Assembly (NCBI GenBank): GCA_015657535.1
Contig: JADHZB010001395.1
Span: 1-64,000 of the forward strand
Origin: Nephromyces sp. MM_2019
Taxonomy: Eukaryota; Apicomplexa; Aconoidasida; Nephromycida
DNA: 64,000 nt
Direction of reading: 5' to 3'
The position numbers and the translations under genes were made by a program. Shown piece after piece: positions 1 to 13,500 of this stretch. The notes under the pieces were generated by a model. It worked only from the letters and a program-made list of their open reading frames with translations. It ran no database searches and was not told where the DNA came from. Positions within the stretch are counted from its first letter, which is position 1, and every line of letters starts with the position of its first letter.

Positions 1-95
1 ACACACACACACACACAAGGCACTCACACAAACTCGCTACACACACACACACACACACACAAGGCACTCACACAAACTCGCTACACACACACACA
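1..95. repeat. CA microsatellite with duplicated 24-bp unit
   Basis: CA dinucleotide runs are interrupted by the same 24-bp block (aaggcactcacacaaactcg plus four bases) at 17-40 and 61-84, giving a 44-bp period. The tract lies in the TypA intron that runs off the left edge. It is simple sequence with no coding signal. Confidence 0.9.
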
Positions 96-252
96 TGCCC
101 CATCCTCCACAAACAAGCCACCCCCTACACACACATAGCCCCTACTGCTAGCTAGCACCCCAGATCAAGGCACCTTTTTGAATCTTTTTGCATGATAAAA
201 GGAGGATTTTTTTCAGTTTCCCAAGCAGATTTCTGCTTCAACAATATCCTAC

Positions 253-1933
253 CTGAAGAGCTTTCTGAAGTACAAACTTAGTTTGTGGCCTGGGACCTTC
301 AACTATATCTACAAGAAGCAAAACTCCGTCAACCATAGACAGCACCCTCTCAACCTCTCCACCAAAGTCAGCATGTCCAGGAGTATCCACAATCTGCGTG
401 CGAGAGAAAAAGTTTGATGTTTTGGAGGTTGCTGGTTACATAGGAAGATGAAGCAACGCTTTGGCATTCTTCATCACACACACCGAAAAGCGATTCAATA
501 CTACACGAATTGCTAGAAAATCGGCAAAAATGTGTGAACCTGTGTGCATTCAGCAAATGAAGTTTAGCATTTAAAGCAAATTTCTCTCTCTCAAGTAGCA
601 AAAATGAAGGGAAAACAGAGCTGAAGACGAGCCTTCCTCCTACAATAAACTTCAAGAGGCAGAGAGAGCGGTAAAAGCAATTTGGTATACCAAACAAATA
701 AAAGCAGTGTACGTACACTTGAAATGTTTGAAAACGATAAAACACACAAACCCCTAAAACCAACGATTGAAAGCAAAAAAACACAAAACCCTAGTAGAAG
801 ATGCAAATCAACCACAAAACACAGCAAACAAAAACAACACACAAGAAAAAAGCGCTCACATTGAGAAGGCATCCCTCCCAATGAAGGCGAGTGACTTTTG
901 AAAGTATAGTTATACCCCTTTCTTTCTCTAGCTGATTTGAATCTAGCATTCTTTCTGAAGAAACCTGCAATCCTGCTTGCCTAAGCAATGAGTCAACAAG
1001 AGTAGTCTTTCCATGATCAACGTGGGCAATCACTGCTACATTACGTATAAGTGATGGAGGTGTGACTACAGCAGGATTTCCACTCGAACTTGCTATTTGC
1101 CTGCGGTGAAACTTGCTTGACTCCAATGATTTGGAAAAAGCTGCTTCATTGAGTGAGTTGTAGGTGTGTGGTTTTATAGTAGGGGCTGAGGGGACTGAAT
1201 AGCTGAAACTCGAAAAAAAGCAAACATTGGAGGGAATAGCAGATCCTAGAGGAAGAAGAGAGGAAAAAACACATCTTTTTCTTCCAGGAATAATCGTTCG
1301 GTTATAACTTCGATCTAGCAGCGAATAGCGTGTGTGAGTATCCAAAGGGTGTGCTGCTTGTGTGCAGTAAGTTACGTTGCTATTTCTACCGGTTGGTGGG
1401 GAAGAGGAAAAAGAATAGGAAATCTTTTTTTCAAGCGATGGGTACGGCTTCAATGGGTAAGAAAAGGCGGTTTTCGCAGCGGAAATGACAGAAAGAAGTT
1501 TTTCTTGTGAAGAGGTGATCGGATGTGCGAAATTTTCCACCAAAAGAAAAGAAAAACGTCGATCAAGAAGAATTCTAGAGGTTTCCGCTCTAGATTGAAA
1601 GCACCACTGGGAATATCTGCTAGTACAAGCATTTTTATACAGCGAAGACGCAGCAGTAGAGAAGTGTTTCCAAAAACTTGTGGAAAATCTAGCCTCCTGC
1701 ACAAATCTCTGGTTAGATCCATTGCGAAGGGGAGGAAGGAAAGTAGAACGGGCATGAAGAGAAGCTATTTTTGCGATCTTTGTGCTGGAGGAGCGTGTGA
1801 TGAAGCTCCTTTTCACAGCTATACCGCTAAGCATAACACAATCGCGATCAAAAGCGAATGCTTTGCTGTTGAAAATCGTCGAAAAAGTTGAATGTTTCGC
1901 AGGAAAAGAGAGAAAAACAGAAAGAACTGCCAT
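253..1933 (-). CDS. typA: TypA/BipA family translational GTPase, organelle-targeted (5' part; continues past left edge)
   Basis: This is a ribosome-binding translational GTPase of the TypA/BipA family, and the long leader suggests it works in a plastid or mitochondrion. Exon 1 is 1933-860 and exon 2 is 393-253. Their intron has GTGAGC at its 5' end and a pyrimidine-rich cgcacgcag at its 3' end, phase 0. Exon 2 is followed by GTAGGA, and no further exon is visible before the edge. G1 is AHVDHGKTT at about residue 300, G2 is [13 protein letters not shown], and G3 is [10 protein letters not shown] followed by [19 protein letters not shown]. The spacing and sequence match TypA rather than EF-Tu or LepA. 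The first ATG in frame is at 1933; two codons further upstream is only TTG. Roughly 295 residues rich in Ser, Arg and Phe precede the GTPase domain, far more than bacterial TypA has. The start could lie further downstream. Confidence 0.85.
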
Positions 1934-2588
1934 TTTCAACCAGAGCCCTAAACTATTGTAAAAAAAACAATAAGAGAGAGTCTCCCTTGAAAAGCAAGAT
2001 AGCTTTAAGGCAATCTTTTCCTAGGCAAAATCGCTAATATTTCTCCAAAAATGAGTAATTCCATTCGCCATGCTTTGACTTCAAAATCAGAGGTTTTTAT
2101 CAAATTTTTGCTCGCTCTTCTGCAAGCTGAAAATAAAATAAAAGAGAAGTTATAGGAGTAAAATGGATGTTTTTGAGTGGAATTTGACGTAGAATAATAG
2201 AGGAAAACACCCGTTTAAAAATGGAGATAAACAACGAATTAGGTTTTCCAAGGCAGGAGGCAAAAAATCAGCTAATCCGCTCATTTTTCGCAGAATTATA
2301 CGCATGGAATGAATGGATACAGAAAAAGATGAAATGTATAATTAGAGCACCTTTTAAATTCGCACAAATGATTTTGCGAAGAAATTTTGGAATTTATAGC
2401 AACACACACAGTCTAGCAAAAAGACTAAAACATTGTATATTTCTTTTAAATCTCTTCCAGCAGATTTGTTTCCCTGTATTTTCTTTTTTTAGTGATTTTT
2501 TTAAGATTACTTGGCTCATTGCTTTTATGCTTGTCTACTTGATTTGAAATTTTACTACACACACAAAAAAACCATCGTTTTGAAAAAA

Positions 2589-2742
2589 GCAGAAGAGGAA
2601 GAGGAGGAAGAAGAAGTAGAAAAAGAAGAAATAGAATAAGAAGAAGAGGAAGAGAAAAACTTAGAAGAAGTAGAACAAGAAGTAGTAGAAGAAGACGAAG
2701 ACTAAGAAGAGAAAGAAATAGAAGAGGAAACAGGAGGGCCGC
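2589..2742. repeat. Polypurine (GAA/GAG) tract
   Basis: About 150 bases of almost uninterrupted G and A with only scattered T and C. Translations are Leu-rich on the minus strand or Lys/Glu-rich with stops on the plus strand, so the block is simple sequence rather than coding. Confidence 0.8.
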
Positions 2743-4362
2743 AGATATGCCAGAGATATGTAAGGGAAATGGAAACAGCTTTGAGTAGTGCATCACATAC
2801 AGATTTGTCTGATAATGCATGACCTTGAGTGCTGGCCCTTTATAAAAGATATGTTTCAAGAAAGGTTACCACACTAACTGGTGAAAGAATTGCTTTCGGG
2901 GCAACTTTTTTAGCTATATTCTGGGCAGAAAATGCTGCAATTTACGTAAATACATTTCACCTTTACAATTAAAGTTTACTAACAAAAACGATAAGTTGTT
3001 CATTTTATGAGTACTTGACTTTGATTTTTTCCGTTTTCTTTAGCTTCGCATAAATAGCAATCTTATAGGTGCTTCATTGCTGCAGAAATCCCGATGCGAA
3101 AACTTAGGCACAGCCATTTTAAGAGGAAAAATTACGATATATGCTAATTAGAAACCAATAAAATACGCCGAATTTACCGAGAAACACACGCTGAAATAGT
3201 AAAACAATCCTTATCATACGAAATAGCTTGTGCAAGGAATGATACTATGAAAGAATAACCACTCAAAAAAGGTGCCATAAAATTTTGAAAAATTCTATTA
3301 ATCCTAAATATATAACATATCAGAGTTTATAATGTATATACTAGCAAAAAATATTAATAAAGTGTATAAATAAGGAAGATTTTACCAGTAAAAACATACA
3401 AATATTGCTTTCGAGGTAACAGCTCAACACAGGCAAGTAAAACAGCAGAAAAAAAATCAAAGATGAAAAAGGAGCCAAAAATGGAAGAAATAATGATGAA
3501 GAAGTGAAGACTTTAGCCCATGAAAATATGCTTCAACATCCTACTACACTAAAGCAAAAAAACAGGCAAATCGTGAAAGACACTGACAAAGAATGGCTGA
3601 ATTCTCAAGAAAAAAGAGGGATTATGGGGGATATAATGTAAATAAAGCTGCATGAAACAGGAATTTTTTATCTCCAAAAAACCTGCATCTTCCAGCTTTA
3701 TTTATGCGAAAAAAACTAGGAAATTCTTAAAAAAGAGCTATCTCCAACCGAAAAAAAGAGGAATAATAAGAGGAAAAAGAGCCTTCCTTCATCTTCCAGC
3801 TTCATTTGCGTGAACACACCCAAAAAACAGCTTGGAAAAGAGCAGCCTCCCACAAAAAAGCGGCAAAATCCTGCAATTTCTCCAAACAAACACGAAAAAC
3901 AGGAAGAGCACCCTCCTTCATCTTTCAGCTTCCATCCAAAAACCTCCACAAACTTCTCGAAAAAATCACACATACACATACCCGCTCTCCAGGAAAAAAC
4001 CCAAAAGGCTGCCAACTTGAAGCTATACCAAACTCTCAACAGTTAAACTAAGGTCCCCATTAGAGCGTTAAAAGCTCATAAAAATCACCAAATTCTCATC
4101 ATCTCTTCAAAATAAAGATTGAAATAAAAGTGTTGCGATAGAATAGTTTGAAACAGCATTAAAGAGCAGCAAACTCGTAGAAACGACGTGCATTACTCCT
4201 GAGCAGAAGAAGATAAAACAGTAAAGAAAAGCATTTCAGTAAAGCTATGCGGCGTACGTATACCGCAGCTGTCGGGTTGTGCTTGTTCGCAGTTGGAAAT
4301 CAATGATAGAGAGATTGATTTCGACCTAAAAATATCAAATATGGGAAATGGAGTATCTTCAC

Positions 4363-4620
4363 TAATAGAAAGATGAACGTGTGTGTGAGATTATGAGCCA
4401 AAAACATCAAAATTCCATAAATGAAGCGTCTTCATCTCTAAACACTAGAAATATGAAGGCATGTGTGAGATTATGAGCCAAAAACATCAAAATTCCATAA
4501 ATGAAGCGTATTCATCTCTAAACACTAGAAATATGAAGGCGTGTGTGAGATTATGAGCCAAAAACATCAAAATTCCATAAATGAAGCTCTTCACCTCTAA
4601 ACACTAGAAAAATAAAGGTG
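4363..4620. repeat. 80-bp tandem repeat, about 3.2 copies
   Basis: The string gtgtgagattatgagcc recurs at 4383, 4463 and 4543, an exact 80-bp period. Each unit continues through caaaattccataaatgaagc and ctctaaacactagaaatatg. The first two complete units are nearly identical. The third has a short deletion and substitutions, and the sequence before the first unit (4361-4380) is a decayed partial copy. It is a minisatellite-like array between TypA and CK2 beta. No open frame spans it. Confidence 0.9.
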
Positions 4621-6149
4621 TGAATGCGATTTGAACACGCCGTGTTTTTTTATGCTTATATGCGGACCTGCGGCAGTACGTTTAGATGTGTCATTTGAAC
4701 TTTTCTGATGCCAATATGCATCTTCTACTCGTCAAAGCCTGAGAGCTCACCTGATTTTTTTTTCAGAGCATAAATGAGAATTTTTCCTTTAAAAACTAGT
4801 TTTATGTGAAAATCTTCGGTTTCCACTGTTTGATCTAGTAAATCTAAGGATTTCTAAGAGTATAAGAGAGTAAAAATTAGTGATTGTTGATAATCTCGGT
4901 AAAACAGGGAGGAAAAAGCCTAGTACACCAGATCTGATTATATGAAGCAGTAGATTCTGCTGAAGTGACTTTGATTGGTTGAAGGTGGAAGGAAAAAACT
5001 TCCAGCGATTTCTGCGAAGGTGAGTTTTGCTTATTTCAGCTATTAATTTGGTGTTTCACTGCTATAAAGGACCAAAATAAGCAGCAAATAAGCTTCTTGT
5101 AAATTAGAAAAACACCGGAAAGAATTTTAGATGCTTAGTGGATTTTTTCAAGTAGAAAACTTTATTTAAATAGAGAAAAGCAAGTGATATCAGTACCATT
5201 TAGTGCGTGTGAATTTGGTTTTATAGACGCTTAAAAAGCACTACTTCTAGCGCTTTTTCCAGCTGAATTATGTTAAAATAACGCAGGAAAAGAGCTGATT
5301 CTCCTGTCGCATTCCGTTTGAAATTTTTTTTATCATATTAAATTTTCATCCAAAAAAGCCCTTTTCAACCCAAAAGAAGCATTTCTAGCGTCTAGATGAA
5401 ATCATAACACATTCTGCTTCTAATCGCCAAAAAAGCGCTCTATTGAGCAAAATTAAGAGGCTTAACACCAGGCTTTTTTCCGAAGAAAAAGAGAGAAAAC
5501 AGGCTATTTCATTCCAAAAATATCCATCAAATTTAGCCGTAAGATAGTTCAATGTTTCTTACTATCAAATATAATGAATTTCACTTTTAAAAATATTGAA
5601 TTTAGTGATGAAATATATATAAAATTATGAAAAAGACATTATGTATATTATATTATCTAATAGTGAATGCATAAAAAAACCATAAAATAAGAATTTTTTT
5701 CCGAATTACTATTGATGGTAGGTGGTAATAGAACTGTAAAAACTATTTAATTCCTAATTATTGGAAATTAAAGTTTTTTTTCTTGGTAAAATAGAAATAA
5801 AAAAAATATTCAAATGGAATTTTTACAAGAAAAAACACATGAAAAAGCAATAAAAAGCCTTTAGATGTGATCATACGCCTTTTTTTGCTTCAAAAACAGC
5901 GAAAACACTACGAATTTAATGATGTTCTCTACATTTATAACAGATTTCACTCTAAAGTAAGGAAAAATCCCTATTTTTTGGTTATTTAACTCGATTTGTG
6001 TAAGGCATCTTTTTCGCAGTAAATTCACCTATACGTGCACCAGGCGTCATCATCAGGATGCCATTTTATGAGCTTTTTTGATAATTTCGTCACTTTAGAT
6101 AGTCGTGATTAAATGGAATTCTCAATGAAGAAAAAGTGAGAGAGATATG

Positions 6150-6167
6150 GTGTGTGTGTGTGTGTGT
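6150..6167. repeat. TG microsatellite
   Basis: A short perfect (TG)n tract. A second CA-rich stretch follows at 6600-6716, where ACAC-type repeats create long but meaningless open frames on both strands. Confidence 0.85.
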
Positions 6168-8520
6168 AGATAACGTGAATGAGAGATTGCTATTTAACTA
6201 TGGGGTACATGTGTATCTAGTTGGAATAATAGTCTGCTTTATCTTTTGTTTTAAGGGTCACTAGAATAAAGAATCATAGGAAAACAGATGCAGAACCTAC
6301 TATAATGGGGTGTGTGTGTTTTTTTGTGCAAGCTTCATGTATTATAAAATGCAATTCTACAATCATTATCCTCTCTGTACAAAATCAGTGCTCGACACTG
6401 TGTATATCGATTATTCAACACACAAAGAAGAACCACGCACTAGCAAAATCAACCATTTCTCCACACACACAAAAGAAGCTACTGCACGACGTAGCTCTAT
6501 CGAGTGCAGCGTCAGTCACACACACTCATGTCACTCAGACTGCTGCTGAATTTGCCTTTTTTTGGATTCGACAGGGTTGCATCGCGGAACCTGTTCTCGT
6601 CAATCTGATTATGCACGCACATACACAAAGAAACGTACAGGAAGAAACACACACAATAAACCAGACACATACACGCGAACCCGAACACACACACACGAAC
6701 CCAAACACACACACATTCCTAATAGTCATGCGGTGCTCAATATCTTCATTTTTCACAGTTCAAATTGCCTTTTTTTCTCGGGTCCTCCCTACTCCCGACT
6801 ACCTCAACTTTTTGCTGATAAAAAACATCCATTTTCGTCTCTTTCTGCATCCCTTCAAACTGCGATCCCTCGTGCTGCTTATTACCTCCTTTTCATCCTC
6901 CTTGTTGTCATTCTTACTGGCAGCCACTATAAGCACATTTTTCGCTATAAAACAATAAAGCTGACGTTTGCTTCGAGGTGGTACTGTTTCTTTGGTATTT
7001 TCGAGGTAAATCTCCGTCGAATTATTGAAGTGAATGGCGTTTTTCCTGTTTCTTGTGTGTATTCTTGAAAAATCCAATTATAATCTACAAGAAAAGAATT
7101 TTTGGATTTTTTTGATGTTATCTAGAAGAAGAGAGTTTTTCACTGTTTTAGACGTTATCTAGAAAAAGAAAATTTTCCTTCGTTTTTCACCTTTTTGGTA
7201 CTTTTTTTTCTTCCTCTGTTTCTTCCCTCTTATTATCTCTAGCTGTTATTCACTATATCTGCACGGCGTATCTCATTCTATCTTTTTCACCAGTTTTTCC
7301 ACCTCTTGGAAGCGACTCCCTTGAACTGTCCCACTGTCTAATATGACCCCTGCTGGTAGTAAAAAGGATAGAAAGTTTGAGCCTTGTTGATGAAATACCG
7401 ACACATCTTTTAACGTGTGGAAGGTCTATTTTACAGGTTTAACATCCACCTTTATTGGAGTGGAGGGGTTTACTATGCGAAAATCTGTTGAAATCTGCTT
7501 GTAATAGAGCATTTGATAATAGGCAATTGGTATAGAAAGCTAAAGTAGCTTTTCATGAGTAGAAAGAGGGAATTTTGAGGTTGGTTTTTTGCTGTGTTCA
7601 TTGCATGAAGTAGGAAAGTTAATTGGACTATCACTAGCACTGCTTTCTACTGTGTTTAATTATTTGCATGAAGAAGCAAAATTACCTTTTTTTAACCCAC
7701 TTTTTGTTTACTTCTTATTTTGTTTTTATGAGTGCATGAAGAAGTCCACTACATCCACTATGATTACCGTTGCTTCCTCCCCATTCTTGATTCCTTGTTT
7801 TAAAAGCTGATCTTTCCTGACATACTCCTACACAGTTATCCCTTAGCTTTTTGCCTTTCACACTACGCATTGACTTTGTTCCTCTTCCTCTTGCTCCTTG
7901 AATTCATCATTTTTCGCCTAAAATAATTTTTTTTTCCCCTGTTTAAACGATTATTTTCAGCGAATGCAAGGTTTGGATGCTCTGTCTTCACTTATACTTC
8001 TAGAACTGCCTTGTATCTATTAGCAAGCCTATTTAATACGAATTGGAGAAAATTTCGCATTTAGGCAGCATTCTTAGCCCTTTTGCATGACTGCTATTTT
8101 ACCAAGAACTCTTCCAACCTTTTTGCTTTGGAAATTATCTATATTCATTGAAAAAACAGATATATACTGTCTAATCTTCCAAAAAATCTCTGTTTTTGGT
8201 ATATTTTGTATAGTTCTTTAAAATATCAGTTTATCTTGCAATCGAGATGAACCCTCTCAATGCCTATTTATTGTGAAGAGCCGCATTTGGCTTTGGGAGA
8301 AGCTTGTATACTCAATGGTAAAAATATTCGTGTGTGTGAGGCGTTTCTTGCAGGTTATCCTTGGGGGCTCACACAGAAAACCGTGTTTTGAGTGAAAATT
8401 TGATGAAAATCTCTTCTTCCTCATTTCATTGTAAAAGCCTCGTTTTATCTATTTTTTAGGAATAAAGGCAGCTGAACGCTGCTCCATTTAATAAAAGGCT
8501 TGAAAGGAGCTCATTTCGCT

Positions 8521-10281
8521 ATGGAAGACGTGGCCAATAACGAAGAATATCGTTCATCTGAAGAAGTTAAGGATTCTGATGATGATGAAGATGTAGGCCT
8601 GCTTGTGTAGATTTTTTTTTTGAAAATTTTACGTCTTATCTTTGGGATGGGAAAAGTGCTTTAACGCTTAAACAGTAAGATTGTAGATAAATCTGCAGAA
8701 TGAGATGTTTCTTGCAATTAAGAGGAAGTTAATAAAGACTATAATGAATAGAAGCAACTATGAACTTGGGGCACTACAAAAGCACTTTGTATTGTGTGTG
8801 CGAGAGGATTTTTGTCCTTTTCTCATTCAGCTGACCTGGATTGAGTGGTTTTGCGGACTTAGCGGGCACGAGGTGTTTGTTCAAGTGGATGTCGACTTTT
8901 TCAAAGATGAGTTCAATCTTACAGGTAGAGAAGAGGGGGGAAATGTGATGAAGAAGGGGTTTTTTTTGGAGTTTTATATTTTCTTAAACTTGTTAAATGC
9001 TGAGAGTATGAATTAGTTTTTATTGTGTATATAATTCAATTAATTTGCCTTTTTCCTTGTTTTTGCCATAAAAAGTACAAATTTTAATATTTTTTATGTA
9101 TTTCCTTAATCAAATAATCTACTGTTTTTACTTTTTTTGTCTTCTTGCATCTTCAAACTTTGAATCTCCGTGTAATAATACTCCTGTTATTTTGTTTTGA
9201 TCATTTTGAAGATTGTTTTGATGTTTTGTTCTTCTCTCATGTTTATTTTTAAAAAATATATCGTGTGTGGATGTAAATTGCTTGCTTTTCTTTGCTAGAA
9301 GCTGAGGGAAAAACCTGTAATATTCGAGGAAAACAAAGTTTCTTGCATTTTTTGTCGTATATGGTGCTTATCTTGAAACCAAGCAGCTAATTTAGTATAA
9401 TTGAAGAAAATCTCCGTATTCTGGAGTTTTCTCTCCAAATTTTATTCTTCATCAAAGGTTTTTATGTCTTTTGGAAGTGTTTGTACTCGCTGAATGAAGT
9501 GGTACGACAAATATCTTGATAATACAATTTATAGTTCAATATCGAAAGAATTATCTACAATATATTTATAAAAAAAGCAGAAATTTTGACCTAGGCACTC
9601 ATCAGTAGCCCAAATCGGCTACCCATTCTTTATCTGCAGCTTTTTACCCTTTGAAAGTTTTTTTGCAAAATGCTACCCTCTGGGTTTTTGTATAACTGTG
9701 TATGGCATGTTTTATTTTGCTGGAAATTGGATTTTTATTTTTTATGTTTTTGATGGGAATTTGCGGTTTTCTTGTGCGATTTTCTCCTTTTCCACTACAA
9801 ATTTTCTGTTTTTCTCTCTTTACCGTACACACCCACAGAGCAAACCCCATGAACTCAAGCGCTTTCTTCAAATCTAACAAATTTCCCACAAACTTTCTTA
9901 AAAACAAATAATCACTAGGTCTCTGGGATAGCGTTCCTCAGTCTCGTGAAGCGCTTGAGATTATCTTATACGGAGGAGACTCAGATTATTCCAATGATAA
10001 CAGAAACAGGGAGCTCGCCCCAGATTTATACGGCCTCGTACATGCCCGCTTCATCATTACTCCTCGCGGCCTTCAACTGATGTACGACAAGTATATCTCC
10101 AACGTCTTTGGTATGTGCCCCAACTCCCTCTGCAATCGCACACCTGTTCTGCCTATAGGCTTAGGCGATGCCCCTTTCGAGCACCAAGCAAAGATATTTT
10201 GCCCTAGATGTAACGTAAGTTGCTAGACAAGATGAGTAGTTTAGTGTTGCTTGTAGTAGTAAGTACTAGGTGTGTGCGTGC

Positions 10282-10342
<61 letters not shown>

Positions 10343-10359
10343 CGTGTGTGTGTGTGTGC

Positions 10360-10446
<87 letters not shown>

Positions 10447-10496
10447 NNNNNNNNNNNNNNNNNNNNNNNNNNNNNNNNNNNNNNNNNNNNNNNNNN

Positions 10497-10536
<40 letters not shown>

Positions 10537-13500
10537 TGTGATGAGCTACGCCTAAGTGTATATTCGTTGGCTTTAGAATAGCAGTTTGTAGCTGCGGGCA
10601 AGAATTTGGGGTGGAAGAACTTTTGAGAAGGAAAAGAGGTTTATAGGAGATAGTGAGTAGATAGTGAGGAGGTAGTTTTTGCCTTGGTTTTGTATATTTT
10701 TTTCGCCCGTTTGATGAAGATGAAAATAGAAATTTTAGCTTTTTGCTTCCTTTCTTTGTAAAGCGAACTTGATAATGAAGACTACTGGTTATATACACCT
10801 CACGCGAGGCTTGTAATGAGAAGTTAAACCTATGGAAGCAGTAAGTTGATGTTAATAGTACCAAATAATGTGAAGGAATCATATAAAAACTAGCGCTTCT
10901 TTATTAGAAGATAAATATATATAGTAGGCTTTTGCAAGTTTTTTTCGTTTGTTTAACGGTCACTATTACGTAAAATAATGCAAAATTATAGGGTGTGGGG
11001 GGTGGAGGGTAGGCTGGGGGGTTTGGGGGCTCTGCGTGGAGTGGAGAGTAGGTTGGGGGTAGTGTGGTGCACGAAGGTCAGTTTGGGGGGTTGGGGGTGG
11101 TATGGAGGGTGGAGATCAGGTTGGGAGGTTTGGGGGCTCTGCGTGGAGTGGAGAGTGGGCTGGGATGGGTAGTTCCACTTTGCCAGTTACATTCCCGCGA
11201 CAAGAATGAGGATGCTATTAATATAATAATTTCTACCCATTGAATTCGACAGTAGTAGAAGAAGCTCACTGCATATGCTTAGATAAAAAAGCTCATAAAT
11301 ACAGCCTCTGTAGGTCAATCTACCTACCTAATCCCTGCGTCTTCAAGCAGTTTTTTCATCAAAAAATGCTCTATACTTGCCCCCTTCAGGAGGTCCATCA
11401 CCCACCTGAATCAAGTTCGCTTACGGTCCTAGATGGAGCTTGCTTTGGGACTTCATTTCCTCATATTTTTTTCATGCAATTTCACACTCAGGTAAGCCAA
11501 TATTACAATATCTGTGTGTCTCTGTGTGCGCCCATATGTGAATCTCGATATCTGCATCTAATCTCAAACTGTGTGTGTGAATCTTTGTATCTCCATGTTG
11601 GGATTTCTCCATTTTTTTACTTTTAAGCTGCAATTTTTGATGATTATGATGAACGATGTGGGAAAAAATTGTGAATTTTTACTATTTTACCTGTCTGGGA
11701 ATTTGATGTTTTCTGTATGTTGCATGCAGACAACATGGCTGCATTTGACGATGTTTTGACTACCCTGAAGATGCTATAGCTCCATGTGTGTGCTGATACG
11801 TGTTTGCTAGTTTAATAGGTTTTTCTTGCGGTTTTATGAGGGTTTTGTTGCTGCTTTTTGTATCTCAAAAATAAATTCCTGCCTTGAGAGTGTATTTGCT
11901 AGCAGGCAGAAGATTATTTGGGAAGAACCTAGGCTCTTATTGATAGCTTAATGATAATTCATGTTTGTTTGCGTCTACAAGCTTTTAATGAAAAAGAATC
12001 CCAAGTGTCACCAACGCTTCTTCCAGCCTATTTTCCCTATAGTATGAAAAATCTCTAGCTTTTCCTCAATGAGCCACTCTCTGTGTCATGCTAGGCTTTG
12101 CTAAGATCACACACACGCACACAATGGATTTTATAAATCAAAAAAATCGCATATATCTCAATGCTCTTCGCTTTGAGTGCCCAAGTATATGTGGATTTAC
12201 GCATTCATCTGCTTTTGTGTGTGGAAGTCAAAACGTCTTTGCTGACTACACCTTCTCGTTAATTTGGGCTTTTTTCACTGCTTTATAGCTGTATTGCTAG
12301 TCGATGCTACATTTTATGTACAGTACTCAATTTCCAGCTTCATTGTTTAGTTTCTTATAAAAAAGGCCTTTTTTATTGAGTCTTTTGGCGTATTTTTCAG
12401 TAGCAGTGTGTGCGTGTTTTTTTCTTCGTTTTTACACTCGGCATTATAAAGCATTCTTTAGTTTTTTTGCACTCATATACTCCTTGAGCACCTTCAATTT
12501 TATAGGTGTGATGATTTTCAAGTGAGTCTACAAAGTGCTCGAACTTCTATCCCCTTTTTTTGCATACTCCCGCTGCTTATCATGCCTCTTCTGGAAAAGA
12601 AATTTTGAGATTTTTAACTAAAATTAAAGGCATTTTTTTCAAAATGCAGTTTTCTTGGCCGCCTACTCCAATATATTATAAGCCAGCTATTTTTGGGTTC
12701 AAAGTGCATCCCAACACTCGGTCTATAGTAAGGTAACTTTTGTGAAGGTTTTATGCTTAGATTATGCTTGCATTCGCATACTTTCCTATGTTTTGGTGTC
12801 ATTTTTGAAGGATTTTGTCTGCGATTTTCTTCAACTATTTTCTGCTACTTTGCTGGCTTTTCTGCTATTCTATTCTGTTTTCTGCCTGCGAACACTAAAT
12901 TTTTTTCTTTGAGCTCATTTTTTTAAAGTGTTATGCTGAGCAAGCCTTCTACTCAGTTAAATTTAGTATATGGAAGAAAAGTGTGTATATATACCCAAGG
13001 GTGTGGTTGTAAAACTACCCAAAACATCTCTATTAAGAGACTTTCCATTTTTGCTATCCAAGCTGATATAAGCATGTATAGCTGCACAATGATTATATCA
13101 ATAGTCTATTGTACTTGTAAAAGCCCCAGCGTATTCATTTTTTGCTCGTCGATACGGCTTTTACCAACCAGGCATTACAGTTGTTTGGGTGGAAGGCCGA
13201 CATTGACTTTTCCAATTGCACACATGTATAAAGGAAGTTTTTGAAGATTTTATTTCAAAGTTTTTCAAGATTTATGAATTCCTCTATTTTAGATGCACAG
13301 TTTGGCTGAAATGCTTGCCTATATTTTTAGATTCCTAGAGAACATGGAGGGAGGCACTAATGAGGCATTCTACGATTTTTTTTCTCATTAAAAAATACGT
13401 GATATCATTTCCTGTAGGAAACACCTTATGAATGAATCTACCAAGGCGGAGAATGAAGCAAAAAAAAATCAAGGCAATACCCAGCACACTGGCTCCGTTT

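Larger units (their letters stand above)
1934..8520. other. Intergenic region between divergent TypA and CK2 beta genes
   Basis: About 6.6 kb separate the start of TypA (-) from the start of CK2 beta (+), so both promoters should lie here, but no core element can be assigned. It contains a polypurine block, an 80-bp tandem repeat and CA/TG tracts, listed separately. The open frames at 2221-2547, 3716-4051, 6305-7068 and 7589-7810 have low-complexity or microsatellite-driven translations and no recognisable domain. No credible gene is seen. Confidence 0.6.

Noticed and set aside
3716..4051. Several overlapping open frames on both strands
   Set aside because: Frames overlap in nearly every phase, with low-complexity Lys/Ser/Pro or Phe/Cys translations and no domain; typical of skewed composition.
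6305..7068. 217- and 168-codon frames
   Set aside because: Their length comes from CA-rich sequence that lacks stops; the translation is Thr/His repeat plus hydrophobic noise with no family resemblance.
10220..10882. Long open frames on both strands over the TG tract
   Set aside because: They translate to Val-Cys or His-Thr repeats plus N-gap X residues; pure microsatellite artefacts inside a CK2 beta intron.
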